A stretch of 64,000 nucleotides of DNA. Origin: Actinomyces sp. S6-Spd3 (GTDB taxonomy: Bacteria; Actinomycetota; Actinomycetes; Actinomycetales; Actinomycetaceae). The DNA lies in contig NZ_JRMV01000281.1 of the NCBI RefSeq assembly GCF_000758755.1, positions 109,981-173,980 of the forward strand, in the 5' to 3' direction. The translations under genes and the position numbers were made by a program. Shown in pieces: positions 26,375 through 36,784 of this stretch (the stretch's first letter is position 1; every line of letters starts with the position of its first letter). Under the pieces are notes generated by a model, which saw only the letters and a program-made list of their open reading frames with translations, ran no database searches and was not told the origin of the DNA.

Positions 26375-26860
26375 ATGAAGAATCGCTCGTCACGCACCCT
26401 CGTAGTCGGCGCACTCACGCTGGTCTTTGCGCTTAGCGCTTGCTCGCAGGGAACGTCATCCTCATCGTCAGCATCGGCACGGTCAAAAGCCACCACTTCG
26501 AAGAGCGCAGCCCAGGCCTCGGGATCAAAAGACCCCAACATCGCCTTCGGACAGTGCATGCGAAACAAGGGCTTCGACGTGCCCGATACGGGTCTGACTC
26601 CCGATCAATTCGCCAACGCCACCGACGCCTTCAATTCCGCTGTCAATGCGTGTATGGAAGAGGTTTCCTCACTCGTTGGAGAAGAGAACGACCTGACAAA
26701 CGATCCGCACGCACGTGAGCTTTTAACAAAGGGGACTCAATGCCTGCGCGACCTGGGCTATGACGTTCCTGATCCGGGACAAAATGGCGTCGTCGACGTT
26801 CGGAATGTCCCCTCTGAAGCAGTCAATAAATGCTTCGGAAGCGTCGGAGGCAACAAGTGA
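26375..26860 (+). CDS. Lipoprotein with two QC-R-xxG-DVPD-G repeats
   Basis: 161 residues, AGGAG before the ATG. The signal peptide ends in LSAC (lipidated C23), followed by a Ser/Ala/Lys linker. The mature part contains an internal duplication: QCMRNKGFDVPDTG (60-73) with NAC at 91-93, and QCLRDLGYDVPDPG (122-135) with NKC at 151-153. Each unit thus has two cysteines about 30 residues apart. Function is unknown; it lies on the outer membrane face. The next gene starts inside its stop codon (GTGA), so it belongs to the export operon. Confidence 0.75.
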   Translation: MKNRSSRTLVVGALTLVFALSACSQGTSSSSSASARSKATTSKSAAQASGSKDPNIAFGQCMRNKGFDVPDTGLTPDQFANATDAFNSAVNACMEEVSSLVGEENDLTNDPHARELLTKGTQCLRDLGYDVPDPGQNGVVDVRNVPSEAVNKCFGSVGGNK

Positions 26861-27945
26861 CCACTCGTGAACGCAGCACATACCGTCGTATAGGTGCGCT
26901 GGCTGCATCAATGGGGATGATCGTCTGCTCTCTTGCAGCGTGCTCAAGCAACAGCGCAGAATCAAATGACGCCAAGGAATTTAGCGGTGCAAGCGCGGAG
27001 ATTACTCGCGGAGACCTTGTCGGTGAGACAACCGTCCAAGGAACCTTGCACTACGCCGACTCCTACACTCAGAAATCGAGCTTCGATGGTGTCATCACAG
27101 CTCTTCCAACTCCCGGTTCTACCCTCAAACAGGGGGAGAAGATCTACACGGTGGGCGGCGAAAGCAGCTATCTTCTCCACGGTTCTACCCCCGCATGGCG
27201 CAGCTTCGAAGCGGGGATGAGCAACGGAGAAGACATCCACCAACTCGAAGAGGCACTGTCTCAACTTGGCTATTTTGACGGGCAAGCGGATACCCATTTT
27301 GACTGGCGCACCCAGGCTGCCATCAACAAATGGCAAAAAGAACGGGGGCTGAGCCAAGACGGTACGCTTCCGCTTGGGCGTGTGCTTTTTGCTCCCGAAG
27401 ACTTGCGTATCGGTAGTCTCAAAGCCCGCGTCGGCGACGCTGTTTCCCAAGGGGGCGATCTCTTCTCGGCCTCGTCCTCCAGGCAGATCATTTCCGCAAA
27501 CCTCAAGCTCTCCGACCAATCTCTGGGAGTCGTCGGTACCAAGGTGACCATCCGGCTCCCCGGTGCTCAAACAACGAAGGGCACGATCTCGTCCGTTGAG
27601 CCTCCCAAGGAAAAAGCAGGTGCTGAAGGCTCAAGCGACTCACAGGCAACCAAGGATCGCATCATCCCCATCACCGTCACCCCTGATGACGCTGCCGCAA
27701 CAGAGAAACTTCAAGAGGCATCTGTTTCGCTGGGTATTACCTCCCAGACGAAAACGAATGTTCTTTCAGTGCCTCTGGGGGCCCTCGTGGCGATCACTCC
27801 CGACCAATTCGGTGTGGAGCTCGTTGGTGAAGATGGGAAAGTTACGCGAGTCCCGGTGCAAACCGGCCTCTTTGCTGGAGACAGGGTGGAGATCTCCTCC
27901 GATGAACTCCACGAGGGACAACTTGTGGCGGTGCCGAACCGATGA
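26857..27945 (+). CDS. Membrane-fusion/adaptor protein with a peptidoglycan-binding domain (MacA-like)
   Basis: 362 residues. A lipobox-like LAAC (C29) ends the signal sequence. A barrel-sandwich half-domain follows, then a peptidoglycan-binding domain type 1 at about 121-175 (IHQLEEALSQLGYFDG, then WRTQAAINKWQKERGL), then the second half-domain and a beta-barrel. Such adaptors link a MacB-type ABC exporter to the cell wall in Gram-positive bacteria. The GTG overlaps the upstream stop and CGGAGG lies 6 nt before it. It overlaps the ATPase gene by 4 nt. Confidence 0.82.
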   Translation: MTTRERSTYRRIGALAASMGMIVCSLAACSSNSAESNDAKEFSGASAEITRGDLVGETTVQGTLHYADSYTQKSSFDGVITALPTPGSTLKQGEKIYTVGGESSYLLHGSTPAWRSFEAGMSNGEDIHQLEEALSQLGYFDGQADTHFDWRTQAAINKWQKERGLSQDGTLPLGRVLFAPEDLRIGSLKARVGDAVSQGGDLFSASSSRQIISANLKLSDQSLGVVGTKVTIRLPGAQTTKGTISSVEPPKEKAGAEGSSDSQATKDRIIPITVTPDDAAATEKLQEASVSLGITSQTKTNVLSVPLGALVAITPDQFGVELVGEDGKVTRVPVQTGLFAGDRVEISSDELHEGQLVAVPNR

Positions 27946-28631
27946 GCCCACTACTTGAACTTCGCGAGGTTCGTCGCAGCTACGGTTCTCCGCCCGTCAC
28001 TGCCTGCGATGGAGTGAGTTTGAGTGTTGAACAAGGAGAATTCGTCGCCATCGTCGGCCCATCAGGATCGGGGAAGTCAACCCTCCTTAACCTGATTGGT
28101 ACCCTGGATCGTCCGGACTCGGGAGCGGTCATCATTGAAGGAATGGACGTCAGTGCTCTAGGTGACGCAGAACTGTCCGGGGTGCGTGCGTCCCTCATTG
28201 GCTTTGTCTTCCAGCAATTCCACCTCTCGCCGGGAGTTACCGCCTTGGACAATGTCGCCGACGGACTGCTCTACCGGGGTGTCCCGCGCGCGAAACGGCG
28301 CGAGAAAGCGCGAGAAGCTCTTGAAAAGGTCGGGCTTGGACACCGAATCGAGCACCGTCCGCACCAAATGTCCGGCGGTGAACGCCAACGCGTGGCTATT
28401 GCTCGTGCGTTGGTCGGTTCGCCGGCGCTGCTCCTCGCTGACGAACCCACTGGTAACCTCGACTCGCGCTCAGGAGAAGCGATCGTATCCCTGTTACGCG
28501 AACTCAATGATTCGGGGACGACGATCATCGTCATCACGCACGACAATGATCTCGCGGCCTCGCTTCCGCGCCAAGTCATGATTCGTGATGGGAAAGTGGT
28601 TTCTGACTCTGCAAGCGAGGTGAGCCAATGA
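27942..28631 (+). CDS. ABC transporter ATP-binding protein (MacB/LolD type)
   Basis: 229 residues with Walker A GPSGSGKST (39-47), signature MSGGERQRVAIARAL, Walker B LLLADEPTGNLD and the H-loop VITHD. This is the FtsE/LolD/MacB ATPase subfamily, which works with a four-TM FtsX-like permease. It is coupled to both neighbours through ATGA overlaps. It should power extrusion of a peptide, lipoprotein or antibiotic from the membrane outer leaflet. Confidence 0.92.
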   Translation: MSPLLELREVRRSYGSPPVTACDGVSLSVEQGEFVAIVGPSGSGKSTLLNLIGTLDRPDSGAVIIEGMDVSALGDAELSGVRASLIGFVFQQFHLSPGVTALDNVADGLLYRGVPRAKRREKAREALEKVGLGHRIEHRPHQMSGGERQRVAIARALVGSPALLLADEPTGNLDSRSGEAIVSLLRELNDSGTTIIVITHDNDLAASLPRQVMIRDGKVVSDSASEVSQ

Positions 28632-29836
28632 GCCTCGATAGGGAAACAATTACCCACGCCTCGTGCCTGCGTGGCAGTGACGTCGCGCGCTTGGGGGTAA
28701 GTGGCCTTCGCGCGAGGCCAATGCGCGCAATCCTTTCGGCCTTGGGAATCGCGATTGGTATCGCCGCCATGGTCGGCGTTGTCGGGGTGTCGGCCTCGTC
28801 CCAGGCACGTCTTCATGAACAGCTCCAAGCGCTGGGAACCAACATGCTCACGGCTCGCTCAGGTGCTGATCTTTCCGGTGCAAACCTGATCCTTCCCGAA
28901 GATTCAGTGGGACGCATGCGGATGATCCCGGGAGTAACCGATGCTTCCTCGACGTCCACTTTGTCAGGAGTTTCGGTGTACCGCTCGCGTTTGATTGATC
29001 CAAATGCAACGGGTGGCATTTTGACGATGGCTGCGCCAACGAATCTGTTGGATGTTGTTTCGGCGAAAGTTGCGCGTGGAACCTGGCTGAACGAGGCGAC
29101 ATCACGGTATCCGGGTGTCGTATTGGGATCGAAAGCTGCGGATCTTTTGGGGATTACCACTCCGGGAACCCAAGTATGGCTGGGGAATACCTCCTTCACC
29201 GTGCTCGGGATCCTTGAACCCTCACCCCTTGCCGAAGAACTCGATAACTCCGCTTTGATCGGAATCCCGGTGGCTTCTCAGCTTTTCGGGGCAGGACAAG
29301 CACCAACGACGATTTATGAACGATCTTTGGATTCTGAGGTCGAAAACGTTCGAGAACTCATTGGTCCAACCCTGGCTCCTCAGGGAGCAACCGGTCTGAA
29401 AGTTTCACGTCCATCGGATGCGCTGGCTGCAAAGAACGCGGCCGATCAGACTCTGACAACCCTTCTGGCAGGCGTTGGCTCTATCGCCCTGCTGGTCGGT
29501 GGGATCGGAGTCGCAAATACGATGATCATCTCCGTCCTTGAACGTCGCCGTGAAATCGGACTGAGGCGTTCCCTGGGAGCCAAACGGGGACATATCTGCA
29601 TGCAATTCCTTGCCGAGGCTCTGCTCCTCTCCTTCCTTGGCGGATGCGTGGGATGTGTTATTGGCGCGGCGGTCACATGGGGAATGTGCCTTGCATACGG
29701 ATGGCCCGTCACTATCGCGTGGTACGTCATCGCCGCTGGCCTCGGGGCTCCCTTGGTCATTGGAGCAATTGCAGGTCTTTACCCGGCCCTGCGGGCGGCA
29801 CATACGCCGCCAACTGCTGCTTTGGCCTCGCAATAA
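28628..29836 (+). CDS. ABC transporter permease, MacB/FtsX family
   Basis: 402 residues. One membrane segment near residues 30-55 is followed by a large extracytoplasmic domain (about 55-270, MacB-PCD-like) and three C-terminal segments. FtsX-family signature sequences are visible: VGGIGVANTMIISVLERRREIGLRRSLGAKRG is spread over residues ~285-320. It starts within the ATPase stop codon. With the adaptor it forms a complete MacAB-like exporter. Substrate unknown. Confidence 0.88.
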   Translation: MSLDRETITHASCLRGSDVARLGVSGLRARPMRAILSALGIAIGIAAMVGVVGVSASSQARLHEQLQALGTNMLTARSGADLSGANLILPEDSVGRMRMIPGVTDASSTSTLSGVSVYRSRLIDPNATGGILTMAAPTNLLDVVSAKVARGTWLNEATSRYPGVVLGSKAADLLGITTPGTQVWLGNTSFTVLGILEPSPLAEELDNSALIGIPVASQLFGAGQAPTTIYERSLDSEVENVRELIGPTLAPQGATGLKVSRPSDALAAKNAADQTLTTLLAGVGSIALLVGGIGVANTMIISVLERRREIGLRRSLGAKRGHICMQFLAEALLLSFLGGCVGCVIGAAVTWGMCLAYGWPVTIAWYVIAAGLGAPLVIGAIAGLYPALRAAHTPPTAALASQ

Positions 29837-29837
29837 A

Positions 29838-29883
29838 AGAAAACCCGGTGCATCGTCGTGGTGAGCGATGTACCGGGTTTTCT
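29838..29883. terminator. Bidirectional terminator between the exporter and acyl-CoA synthetase genes
   Basis: AGAAAACCCGGTGCATCG pairs with CGATGTACCGGGTTTTCT almost without mismatch. A-runs on one side and T-runs on the other serve both convergent operons. Confidence 0.88.
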
Positions 29884-29899
29884 TTGCAATTAGTCTTGC

Positions 29900-31828
29900 T
29901 TAGCCGTTTTGAACCGGACCTCCGTAGATGTCATCGATAACGTCGGCGTAGCGCTCAAGCACAGCCTTTCGCTTGACCTTGAGTGAAGGCGTTAACAAAC
30001 CATTGGCTTCCGTGAAGTCGGTGGTTAACACGCGAATCTTTCGGATCGATTCTGCGCGCGAAACATGCTCATTTGCGCGATCGACCGCACGCTCCAAAGC
30101 TGAGAGAACCTCGATATTAGTCGCGGCCTCGCCAATCGACATCGGCGGTAGACCGTGGTTCTTCAGCCACAGTTGCAGCATCTCTGCATCCAAAGTGATC
30201 AGCGCGGAGATGAAGGGACGCTTATCACCAACGACGACGACCTGCGAGATCAGGGGATGGCCACGCAAGGGGTCTTCCAAGGAAGCGGGCGCAACATTCT
30301 TTCCGCCCGCGGTGACAATAATGTCCTTTGCGCGACCAGTAATGCGGACGTATCCGTCGCGGTCAAGAGAACCCAAGTCTCCGGTCTTGAACCAGCCGTC
30401 TTCAGTGAAGGAGGCGGCAGTGGCCTCGGGATTGTTGTGATAACCGCGGAAAACCGAGGGGCCTTGAATGAGAATTTCACCTTCGTCGGAGATCCTCACC
30501 GACAGAGGAGGAAGAGGCGGACCAACGGTTCCAATCTTGGACAGCCGGGGAGTGTTAACCGAAAGTGGGCCAACCGTTTCGGTCAAGCCATAACCTTCGA
30601 GAAGGGGGAGTCCAAGTCCCGTGTAGAAATGTGCCAGCCTGGTCGAAAGGGGCGCACCACCTGAAATGATGAAGCGCGCGTTTCCGCCAACCAACTGAAT
30701 GATCTTCGAGTAAACCAAGTGCGACGCTGCAGCGTGCTGCATCTTCAAACGCCTTGAGGGGCCTTCAGGGGTTTCAAGTGCCTGAGAATACTGAACCGCC
30801 ACATTGGCTGCCCAACGGAAGATCTTCTGTTTACCGCCACGTCCGGCCTTCGCGTCGGCTGAATTGTAGATCTTCTCAAGAACTCGAGGAACCACCAGGA
30901 GGTATGAGGGCCTGAAAGTCGCAAGATCAGGAAGGAGATTCTTGGTGTCGGGAGTGTGTCCCAAAATCCCTTCGCCGCTGAGCTGGAAAACCTGGAGGAA
31001 GCGCGCGAATACGTGGGCAAGGGGGAGGAAAAGCAAGAGACGTGAGTCTTTGCCCATCGCGACCTCAGGCATCCACGCGTGGGCGTTGAGCGCGAGCTCG
31101 GTGAAATTCCCATGCGTGATTTCTGTGCCCTTGGGGCGTCCGGTTGTTCCCGATGTGTAGACGATTGTCGCCAGATCATCGGTTGTCAGTGCTTGAGTGC
31201 GCTGGGCAACCATTGTGCGCGGGATCGTGACCCCCGCATCACGGATGGTTTGCATCGCCTCGGCATCAAGGGAAAGCAGTGTGATGTCGCTGCGTCCGAG
31301 GCGGCGGCACGCTGATTCTGCGAGCTCGCGTTGAGTCACGGTTTCGGTGATCACTGCCCGGACGTTTGCGTCTTGAATGATGTATTCAATCTGCTCGCCT
31401 GAGGAAGTTTCGTAGATCGGGACTGGAAGGAGCCCCGCGCACCACGAGGCGTAATCCAGAAGCGTCCATTCGTAGCGGGTGCGCGACATGATCGCGAGCG
31501 CATCGCCTTGTTCGAGGCCTAGCCCGATTAATCCCGCTGCCGTTGCCTGAACGTCTTCGTAGAACTCCGCGGCGGTCATGTTCTGCCAGGTATCGCCCAT
31601 TTCGAGTTTGCGGGCAATCAAAGGGCGGCGCGCCGAACGCTGGACGCGGCGTGCAAGAAGATGGGGGATTGTTGTGTTTTCGTCGATTCGCACCAAAATG
31701 GGTGCGTGCCACTCAAGTGCCTGAGTTTCGCCATCAATTTCAAGCGATTCTCCGGACTCGGGGGAGGAAATGGAAACCGAGGTTTCGTCAGCGGGCAAGG
31801 CCAGCAGCTCAGGATCTTCGTCGGACAT
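29900..31828 (-). CDS. Long-chain acyl-CoA synthetase (AMP-binding, FadD15-like)
   Basis: 642 residues. The adenylate-forming P-loop is YTSGTTGRPKG, followed by the GYGLTET motif, then TGDLGSLDRDGY and the hinge GRAKDIIV. It activates fatty acids to acyl-AMP and then acyl-CoA. The C-terminal part (LTTDFTEANGLLTPSLKVKR region) is the long-chain type. It begins 4 nt after the stop of the ClC gene with little ribosome binding site, so translation is probably coupled. Chain-length preference cannot be read. Confidence 0.9.
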   Translation of the reverse strand: MSDEDPELLALPADETSVSISSPESGESLEIDGETQALEWHAPILVRIDENTTIPHLLARRVQRSARRPLIARKLEMGDTWQNMTAAEFYEDVQATAAGLIGLGLEQGDALAIMSRTRYEWTLLDYASWCAGLLPVPIYETSSGEQIEYIIQDANVRAVITETVTQRELAESACRRLGRSDITLLSLDAEAMQTIRDAGVTIPRTMVAQRTQALTTDDLATIVYTSGTTGRPKGTEITHGNFTELALNAHAWMPEVAMGKDSRLLLFLPLAHVFARFLQVFQLSGEGILGHTPDTKNLLPDLATFRPSYLLVVPRVLEKIYNSADAKAGRGGKQKIFRWAANVAVQYSQALETPEGPSRRLKMQHAAASHLVYSKIIQLVGGNARFIISGGAPLSTRLAHFYTGLGLPLLEGYGLTETVGPLSVNTPRLSKIGTVGPPLPPLSVRISDEGEILIQGPSVFRGYHNNPEATAASFTEDGWFKTGDLGSLDRDGYVRITGRAKDIIVTAGGKNVAPASLEDPLRGHPLISQVVVVGDKRPFISALITLDAEMLQLWLKNHGLPPMSIGEAATNIEVLSALERAVDRANEHVSRAESIRKIRVLTTDFTEANGLLTPSLKVKRKAVLERYADVIDDIYGGPVQNG

Positions 31829-31832
31829 GGTT

Positions 31833-33707
31833 TTAGTTTACGTGTCGAGAGGCGCGAGGGTGGCGATCTTGCCAGCGAGATCCCCAAGACGAGAGGTGCC
31901 CGGCGGCAATCGCGCGCCCCTGCTGCGCGGCAATTTCCTTCACGAGGCCCTGCTGGGTCACCCATCCCAGGAAGTGCGGCGTGGGGGAGTCCTCGTCGAT
32001 GACCGCGAGTGCCCAGGGATTATCAGGAGCACTCAGGCGAGCAAGGACTTGAGATGGACGAGCTGACTGGGAGATCGAGGAGGACTCATCCAAAGCAAGA
32101 GAACTGATCTGAGTATGTGGGGGAAGACCTCGAGAAAGATAGGAAGTGAGTTCGCTCAAGGTGAGCATTCCGAGATATCGAGGCAGTTCTTGGTAACGGT
32201 CCTTTGCTGCGATTACAGGAAGGCAGGGGACGGGACTTGACTGGAAATACTCCTGTGCCTGCATCAATGTCATGTCCTCGGTCAAGATGCGGCTGGGCGC
32301 GGTCATGAGCTGGCGAGCACTTCGGCGTCCGAGCAAGGTGTCGTCGACGGGTTCGTGGAGGACATCGCCTCGGCGGCGAAGCTTTTCCGTGTAAATCGTT
32401 GAGCGAGTGAAGAACCGCGAAACAAATGTTGCGATGATGACGGCCAACATCATGGGCATGATCAGGGAGTATTGTCCGGTCATTTCAACGATGATGAGGA
32501 CCGCTGTCATGGGGGCGCGTGCGGCACCGGCAAAGGCAGCTCCCATTCCGATGACGCCGAAGATCGCGCTTTGTGAGGCGGCCCAAGGATCGACAAGCTG
32601 CCCAAAGATCATTCCGGTCATTGCGCCCATGAACAAGGTTGGAGCAAAGACTCCGCCCGATCCGCCAATGCCGATGGTGTAGGAGGTGTAGAGGATCCGA
32701 CCGAGAAGCAAAAGAGCGAGGAAGGGAATCGAGTAAGAGCCAAAGATCGCTGAAATTTCGATTGGATAGCCCGAGCCGTACATGTATGGGAAACAGATGA
32801 GAGCTCCGCCAAGGGCAATGCTCAAAACCGCTGGTCGAGACCAATTGGGAAGCGGAATTCGAGCCCAGAAGGCATCGATCCAGTCTTCGCTGAGGTAGAG
32901 GAACTTCGAGAAGGCAAGGCCAACGAGGCCCGCAATAATTCCGAGGATCGCAACCCATCCGATATCGGGGAGGGACTGCAAGGGGAAAGTTCCGCCCAAA
33001 TCAATGAGGGGATGATCTCCACTTGCTGCGCGTGCAACTAGGGAAGAGAGGACAGAAGAAACGACGACGTAGCCAAAGGCCTCGGCAGTGAAACGCGTCA
33101 AGATCACTTCAAGAGCGAAGAAAGCGCCGGCAAGGGGAGCATGGAAAGTCGCCGCGATTCCCGCAGCGCTCCCGCAGGCAGCCAGCATGATCACGCGCTC
33201 TTTGGGTAGACGGAGCGAAGCGGCGAATGAAGAGCCTAATGATGCGCCAACTTGAACGATTGGGCCTTCGCGCCCCGCTGAACCTCCGCCGCCGATGGTG
33301 AGAGCAGAAGAAATCAGTTTGACGACCGCGACTTTGGAAGGGATATAACCGCCCTTTTGCTGGACCGCGAGCATGACTTCGGGGATCCCGTGTCCCTTCG
33401 CAGAAGGTGCGAAGCGGGAGATGAGAGGCCCGTAGATCAGCGCCGAGATCACTGGGGCGAAGAGAAGGAAGATCCACGCTGGGATGGGGAGATGGCCATG
33501 AGGGCTGCCAATGTGCTGTGTGTAGTCCCAATAGCCTGTCGTTACCCAGGTCCATGCGCCAATCATGGTGTTAAAAAGGACGGCTGCGGCGCCGACGATT
33601 GCTCCCACAATGGCTGCGACAACGGCGAGCAGTGATCGGTGGGCTGCGCAGACGCGTCCGATGCGTGTCATGAGTCCGGGTTGAGGAGAGGCCTTCTTTT
33701 CACTCAC
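31833..33707 (-). CDS. ClC-family chloride channel/antiporter with C-terminal CBS pair
   Basis: 624 residues. The ClC selectivity motifs are GHGIPEV (usually GSGIP), GREGPIVQ with the gating glutamate, and the GGGGSAGREGP context. A glutamate in FFALEVIL fits the proton-pathway position of H+/Cl- exchangers. About 440 membrane residues are followed by two CBS-like units (APSRILTEDMTLMQAQEYF and the region after). It exchanges or conducts chloride across the membrane. It is upstream of and nearly overlaps the acyl-CoA synthetase gene. Confidence 0.9.
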   Translation of the reverse strand: MSEKKASPQPGLMTRIGRVCAAHRSLLAVVAAIVGAIVGAAAVLFNTMIGAWTWVTTGYWDYTQHIGSPHGHLPIPAWIFLLFAPVISALIYGPLISRFAPSAKGHGIPEVMLAVQQKGGYIPSKVAVVKLISSALTIGGGGSAGREGPIVQVGASLGSSFAASLRLPKERVIMLAACGSAAGIAATFHAPLAGAFFALEVILTRFTAEAFGYVVVSSVLSSLVARAASGDHPLIDLGGTFPLQSLPDIGWVAILGIIAGLVGLAFSKFLYLSEDWIDAFWARIPLPNWSRPAVLSIALGGALICFPYMYGSGYPIEISAIFGSYSIPFLALLLLGRILYTSYTIGIGGSGGVFAPTLFMGAMTGMIFGQLVDPWAASQSAIFGVIGMGAAFAGAARAPMTAVLIIVEMTGQYSLIMPMMLAVIIATFVSRFFTRSTIYTEKLRRRGDVLHEPVDDTLLGRRSARQLMTAPSRILTEDMTLMQAQEYFQSSPVPCLPVIAAKDRYQELPRYLGMLTLSELTSYLSRGLPPHTQISSLALDESSSISQSARPSQVLARLSAPDNPWALAVIDEDSPTPHFLGWVTQQGLVKEIAAQQGRAIAAGHLSSWGSRWQDRHPRASRHVN

Positions 33708-33763
33708 CCAAACATGGTAGTCCCGGTGGCTTGCACTTCAGCGGGACTTAAAAGACCCGCACT

Positions 33764-33779
33764 CGTGATGGACATCACA
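33764..33779. promoter_or_regulatory. CRP/GlxR-like operator between the ClC gene and mdh
   Basis: CGTGA-TGGACA-TCACA differs from the CRP-family consensus TGTGA-N6-TCACA at one base. It lies 57 nt upstream of the ClC start (minus strand) and 143 nt upstream of mdh. Confidence 0.55.
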
Positions 33780-33903
33780 AGCAAAAATGGGGTATTCGAG
33801 TCCCACTTGGGACTGCTGACACCGCGAAGATCAGGGGAGAGGCAATAGGCTTAAGGGGTAACGATCATCAGATCGTCGCGGCGCTGTGCGTCGCACGAAA
33901 TAA

Positions 33904-34911
<1,008 letters not shown>

Positions 34912-34977
34912 ATCTCGCCGAAACTTACGGTTTGACTAAGAGTCGGTTCGCCTGACTTTCTTGGTCTAACGGCTTGA

Positions 34978-35004
34978 GGGGCGCCGCATTGCGGCGCCCC
35001 TTTT
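34978..35004 (+). terminator. Intrinsic terminator after mdh
   Basis: GGGGCGCCGC, loop ATT, GCGGCGCCCC, then TTTT. Confidence 0.9.
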
Positions 35005-35024
35005 GTCTACTCACGTGCTGCTTT

Positions 35025-35918
35025 CTATGCCTCACTTCTCTGGCGGATAACGCGCTGCCGCGCTGGGGTTGAGCCGGCTTTTGGCCTCGAGGCCAGAGCC
35101 TCCCAAGCCACGCACCCGCAGAAGAAAAGTCCGGAAGCTAAGGCAATGCATCCACCCGAGGACAGCTCAGTCAGAAGAGAAAACCCAAAACCGAAGGCGC
35201 ACACTGCAAGGGCTGCGCATGCTGAGGCTGCCATTAAGACTCCGGGGCGGGAAATGAATCGCATCAAACCGGCGCTCGGTGCAATCAGTAAGGCCAAAGG
35301 GAGCAATGTTCCCACCGCGGGAATCATGACAATGACACAAACCGTGATAAGAGCGGAGATAAGCGCGTCGGTTAACGCAAAGGCGCTGGGGGAAGAGCGG
35401 AAAGCTGCTCGGTATCCCTGTTCATCGAAAGACAAGAGGAGAATGTGGCGTCCGCGTAGCGCGAGAAGAGCGAGTGCGCCAAGCGTTGCTGCAGCGGCCA
35501 AGGCAATATCCATTGGAGTAACAGTCATGATTGACCCCGTGAGGAAGCTCGAAATCTGCAAGGGCAAGGGGGCAAACCATTTCGAGAGGAAATAGCCTAA
35601 GGCAAAACTGAAGGTCAAGACGACCCCGGCAGCGGCCCCGCCTGAGACTCCGGGGATTCGTGCCAGAGCGCTCATCAACGCGGAAAGAGGCAAGCACAAA
35701 CCCAGTGCGCCCAAGAATACACAGAGGGCAAGAATGCTGTGATCCCTGGTGAAAGCGGATGCACACACGACACCGATCACTGCGCCCGGAAAGGCTCCGT
35801 GCGTGATTGACTCAGCAAAGAACACGCGCCCGCGCAGGACAGTCATCGTCCCAACGATCCCGGAGAGAATTCCTAGCAGCGCCAGTTCTAACAGAGGAAG
35901 GATAAGGATCGCTAACAT
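35025..35918 (-). CDS. Metal ABC transporter permease (ABC-3 family), second permease
   Basis: 297 residues with about eight or nine hydrophobic segments. The ABC-3 family features are GRVFFAESITHGAFPGAVIG early in the chain and GTLLPLALLIAPSA later. The ATG at 35918 overlaps the end of the preceding permease gene by 7 nt. The ~17 residues at the C-terminus are polar. With the other permease it forms the membrane channel of a TroABCD/MntABCD-type importer of manganese or zinc. It is the last gene of the operon. Confidence 0.87.
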   Translation of the reverse strand: MLAILILPLLELALLGILSGIVGTMTVLRGRVFFAESITHGAFPGAVIGVVCASAFTRDHSILALCVFLGALGLCLPLSALMSALARIPGVSGGAAAGVVLTFSFALGYFLSKWFAPLPLQISSFLTGSIMTVTPMDIALAAAATLGALALLALRGRHILLLSFDEQGYRAAFRSSPSAFALTDALISALITVCVIVMIPAVGTLLPLALLIAPSAGLMRFISRPGVLMAASACAALAVCAFGFGFSLLTELSSGGCIALASGLFFCGCVAWEALASRPKAGSTPARQRVIRQRSEA

Positions 35919-36784
35919 GTCGTCACTCGCTTTCGTGCGCCGTGTATTCCGACGATGAGTGCGCATAGAGCCACTTGGGTCAGAGCAACCGAGGCTTGGG
36001 GTGAAGTAGGCCGGGAAAGAGGAATCAAAAGAGTCACCATCCCCAGCGCACCACCCGCGCAGGAAAGAAGTACCGAATAGGCCAGCATCTGCCTCGGCGA
36101 TGAGGAAAGAAGTCGGGCGGCGAGTGCGGGGACAATGAGGTACCCGACGACCAAAAGAACACCAATTGCCGAGGCCCCCGCAACGACGATTGCGCACATC
36201 GAGGCGTTGAGGCAGACATCGCACAGCGTTGTGGGTACTCGCGCGGCACCAGCTCCCGCACTGTCAAATGCGCACATGAGCTGAGCACGCCACGAAAGAA
36301 CGACTAGGACGCAAGCGAAAAGACAAAACACGAGGGAAATCACCATGCGCTGGGGAGTAACCTCCAGAAGTCGGCCAAACATCAACGCCTCCATTTGTCC
36401 TGACATATCGCCTTTTTTCAGCGAAATAATGACGCCGAGCGCGAAGAAGGAGGTCAGGACAACTGCCGCAGCGGCCTCGTGCGCGCGGTGTCGCATCGCC
36501 CAGGTCAATGCGGCGGCAACGAATATCGCGCAGATTCCTCCGCCCGCGGGGATCCAATCGATACCGCCGAAAACCGCGCCGACGACGATCCCGGGGAAGA
36601 TCGAGTGGACCGAGGCCTCGGCGCCGAATTGCCAGTTGCGCAGATTGACCAGGGTTCCAACCACGCCTGCTGCAATTCCGAAGAAAAGAAGGAAGAGCAG
36701 GGGGCGGAGGAAAAATGGAGACTGCCACAGGGGGAGAGCATGTGCGATCGCGTTAAACACTGTGGATCCCGCCGAAAGCTTCAT
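35912..36784 (-). CDS. Metal ABC transporter permease (ABC-3 family), first permease
   Basis: About 290 residues, strongly hydrophobic, with FFGIAAGVVGTLVNLR, EASVHSIFPGIVVGAVFGG and ASAIGVLLVVGYLIVPALAA, typical of TroC/MntB-like permeases. The ATG at 36784 lies inside the 3' end of the ATPase gene (32-nt overlap); a start further upstream is possible. Two consecutive permease genes after one ATPase point to a TroABCD/MntABCD arrangement rather than ZnuABC. Confidence 0.85.
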   Translation of the reverse strand: MKLSAGSTVFNAIAHALPLWQSPFFLRPLLFLLFFGIAAGVVGTLVNLRNWQFGAEASVHSIFPGIVVGAVFGGIDWIPAGGGICAIFVAAALTWAMRHRAHEAAAAVVLTSFFALGVIISLKKGDMSGQMEALMFGRLLEVTPQRMVISLVFCLFACVLVVLSWRAQLMCAFDSAGAGAARVPTTLCDVCLNASMCAIVVAGASAIGVLLVVGYLIVPALAARLLSSSPRQMLAYSVLLSCAGGALGMVTLLIPLSRPTSPQASVALTQVALCALIVGIHGARKRVTTC

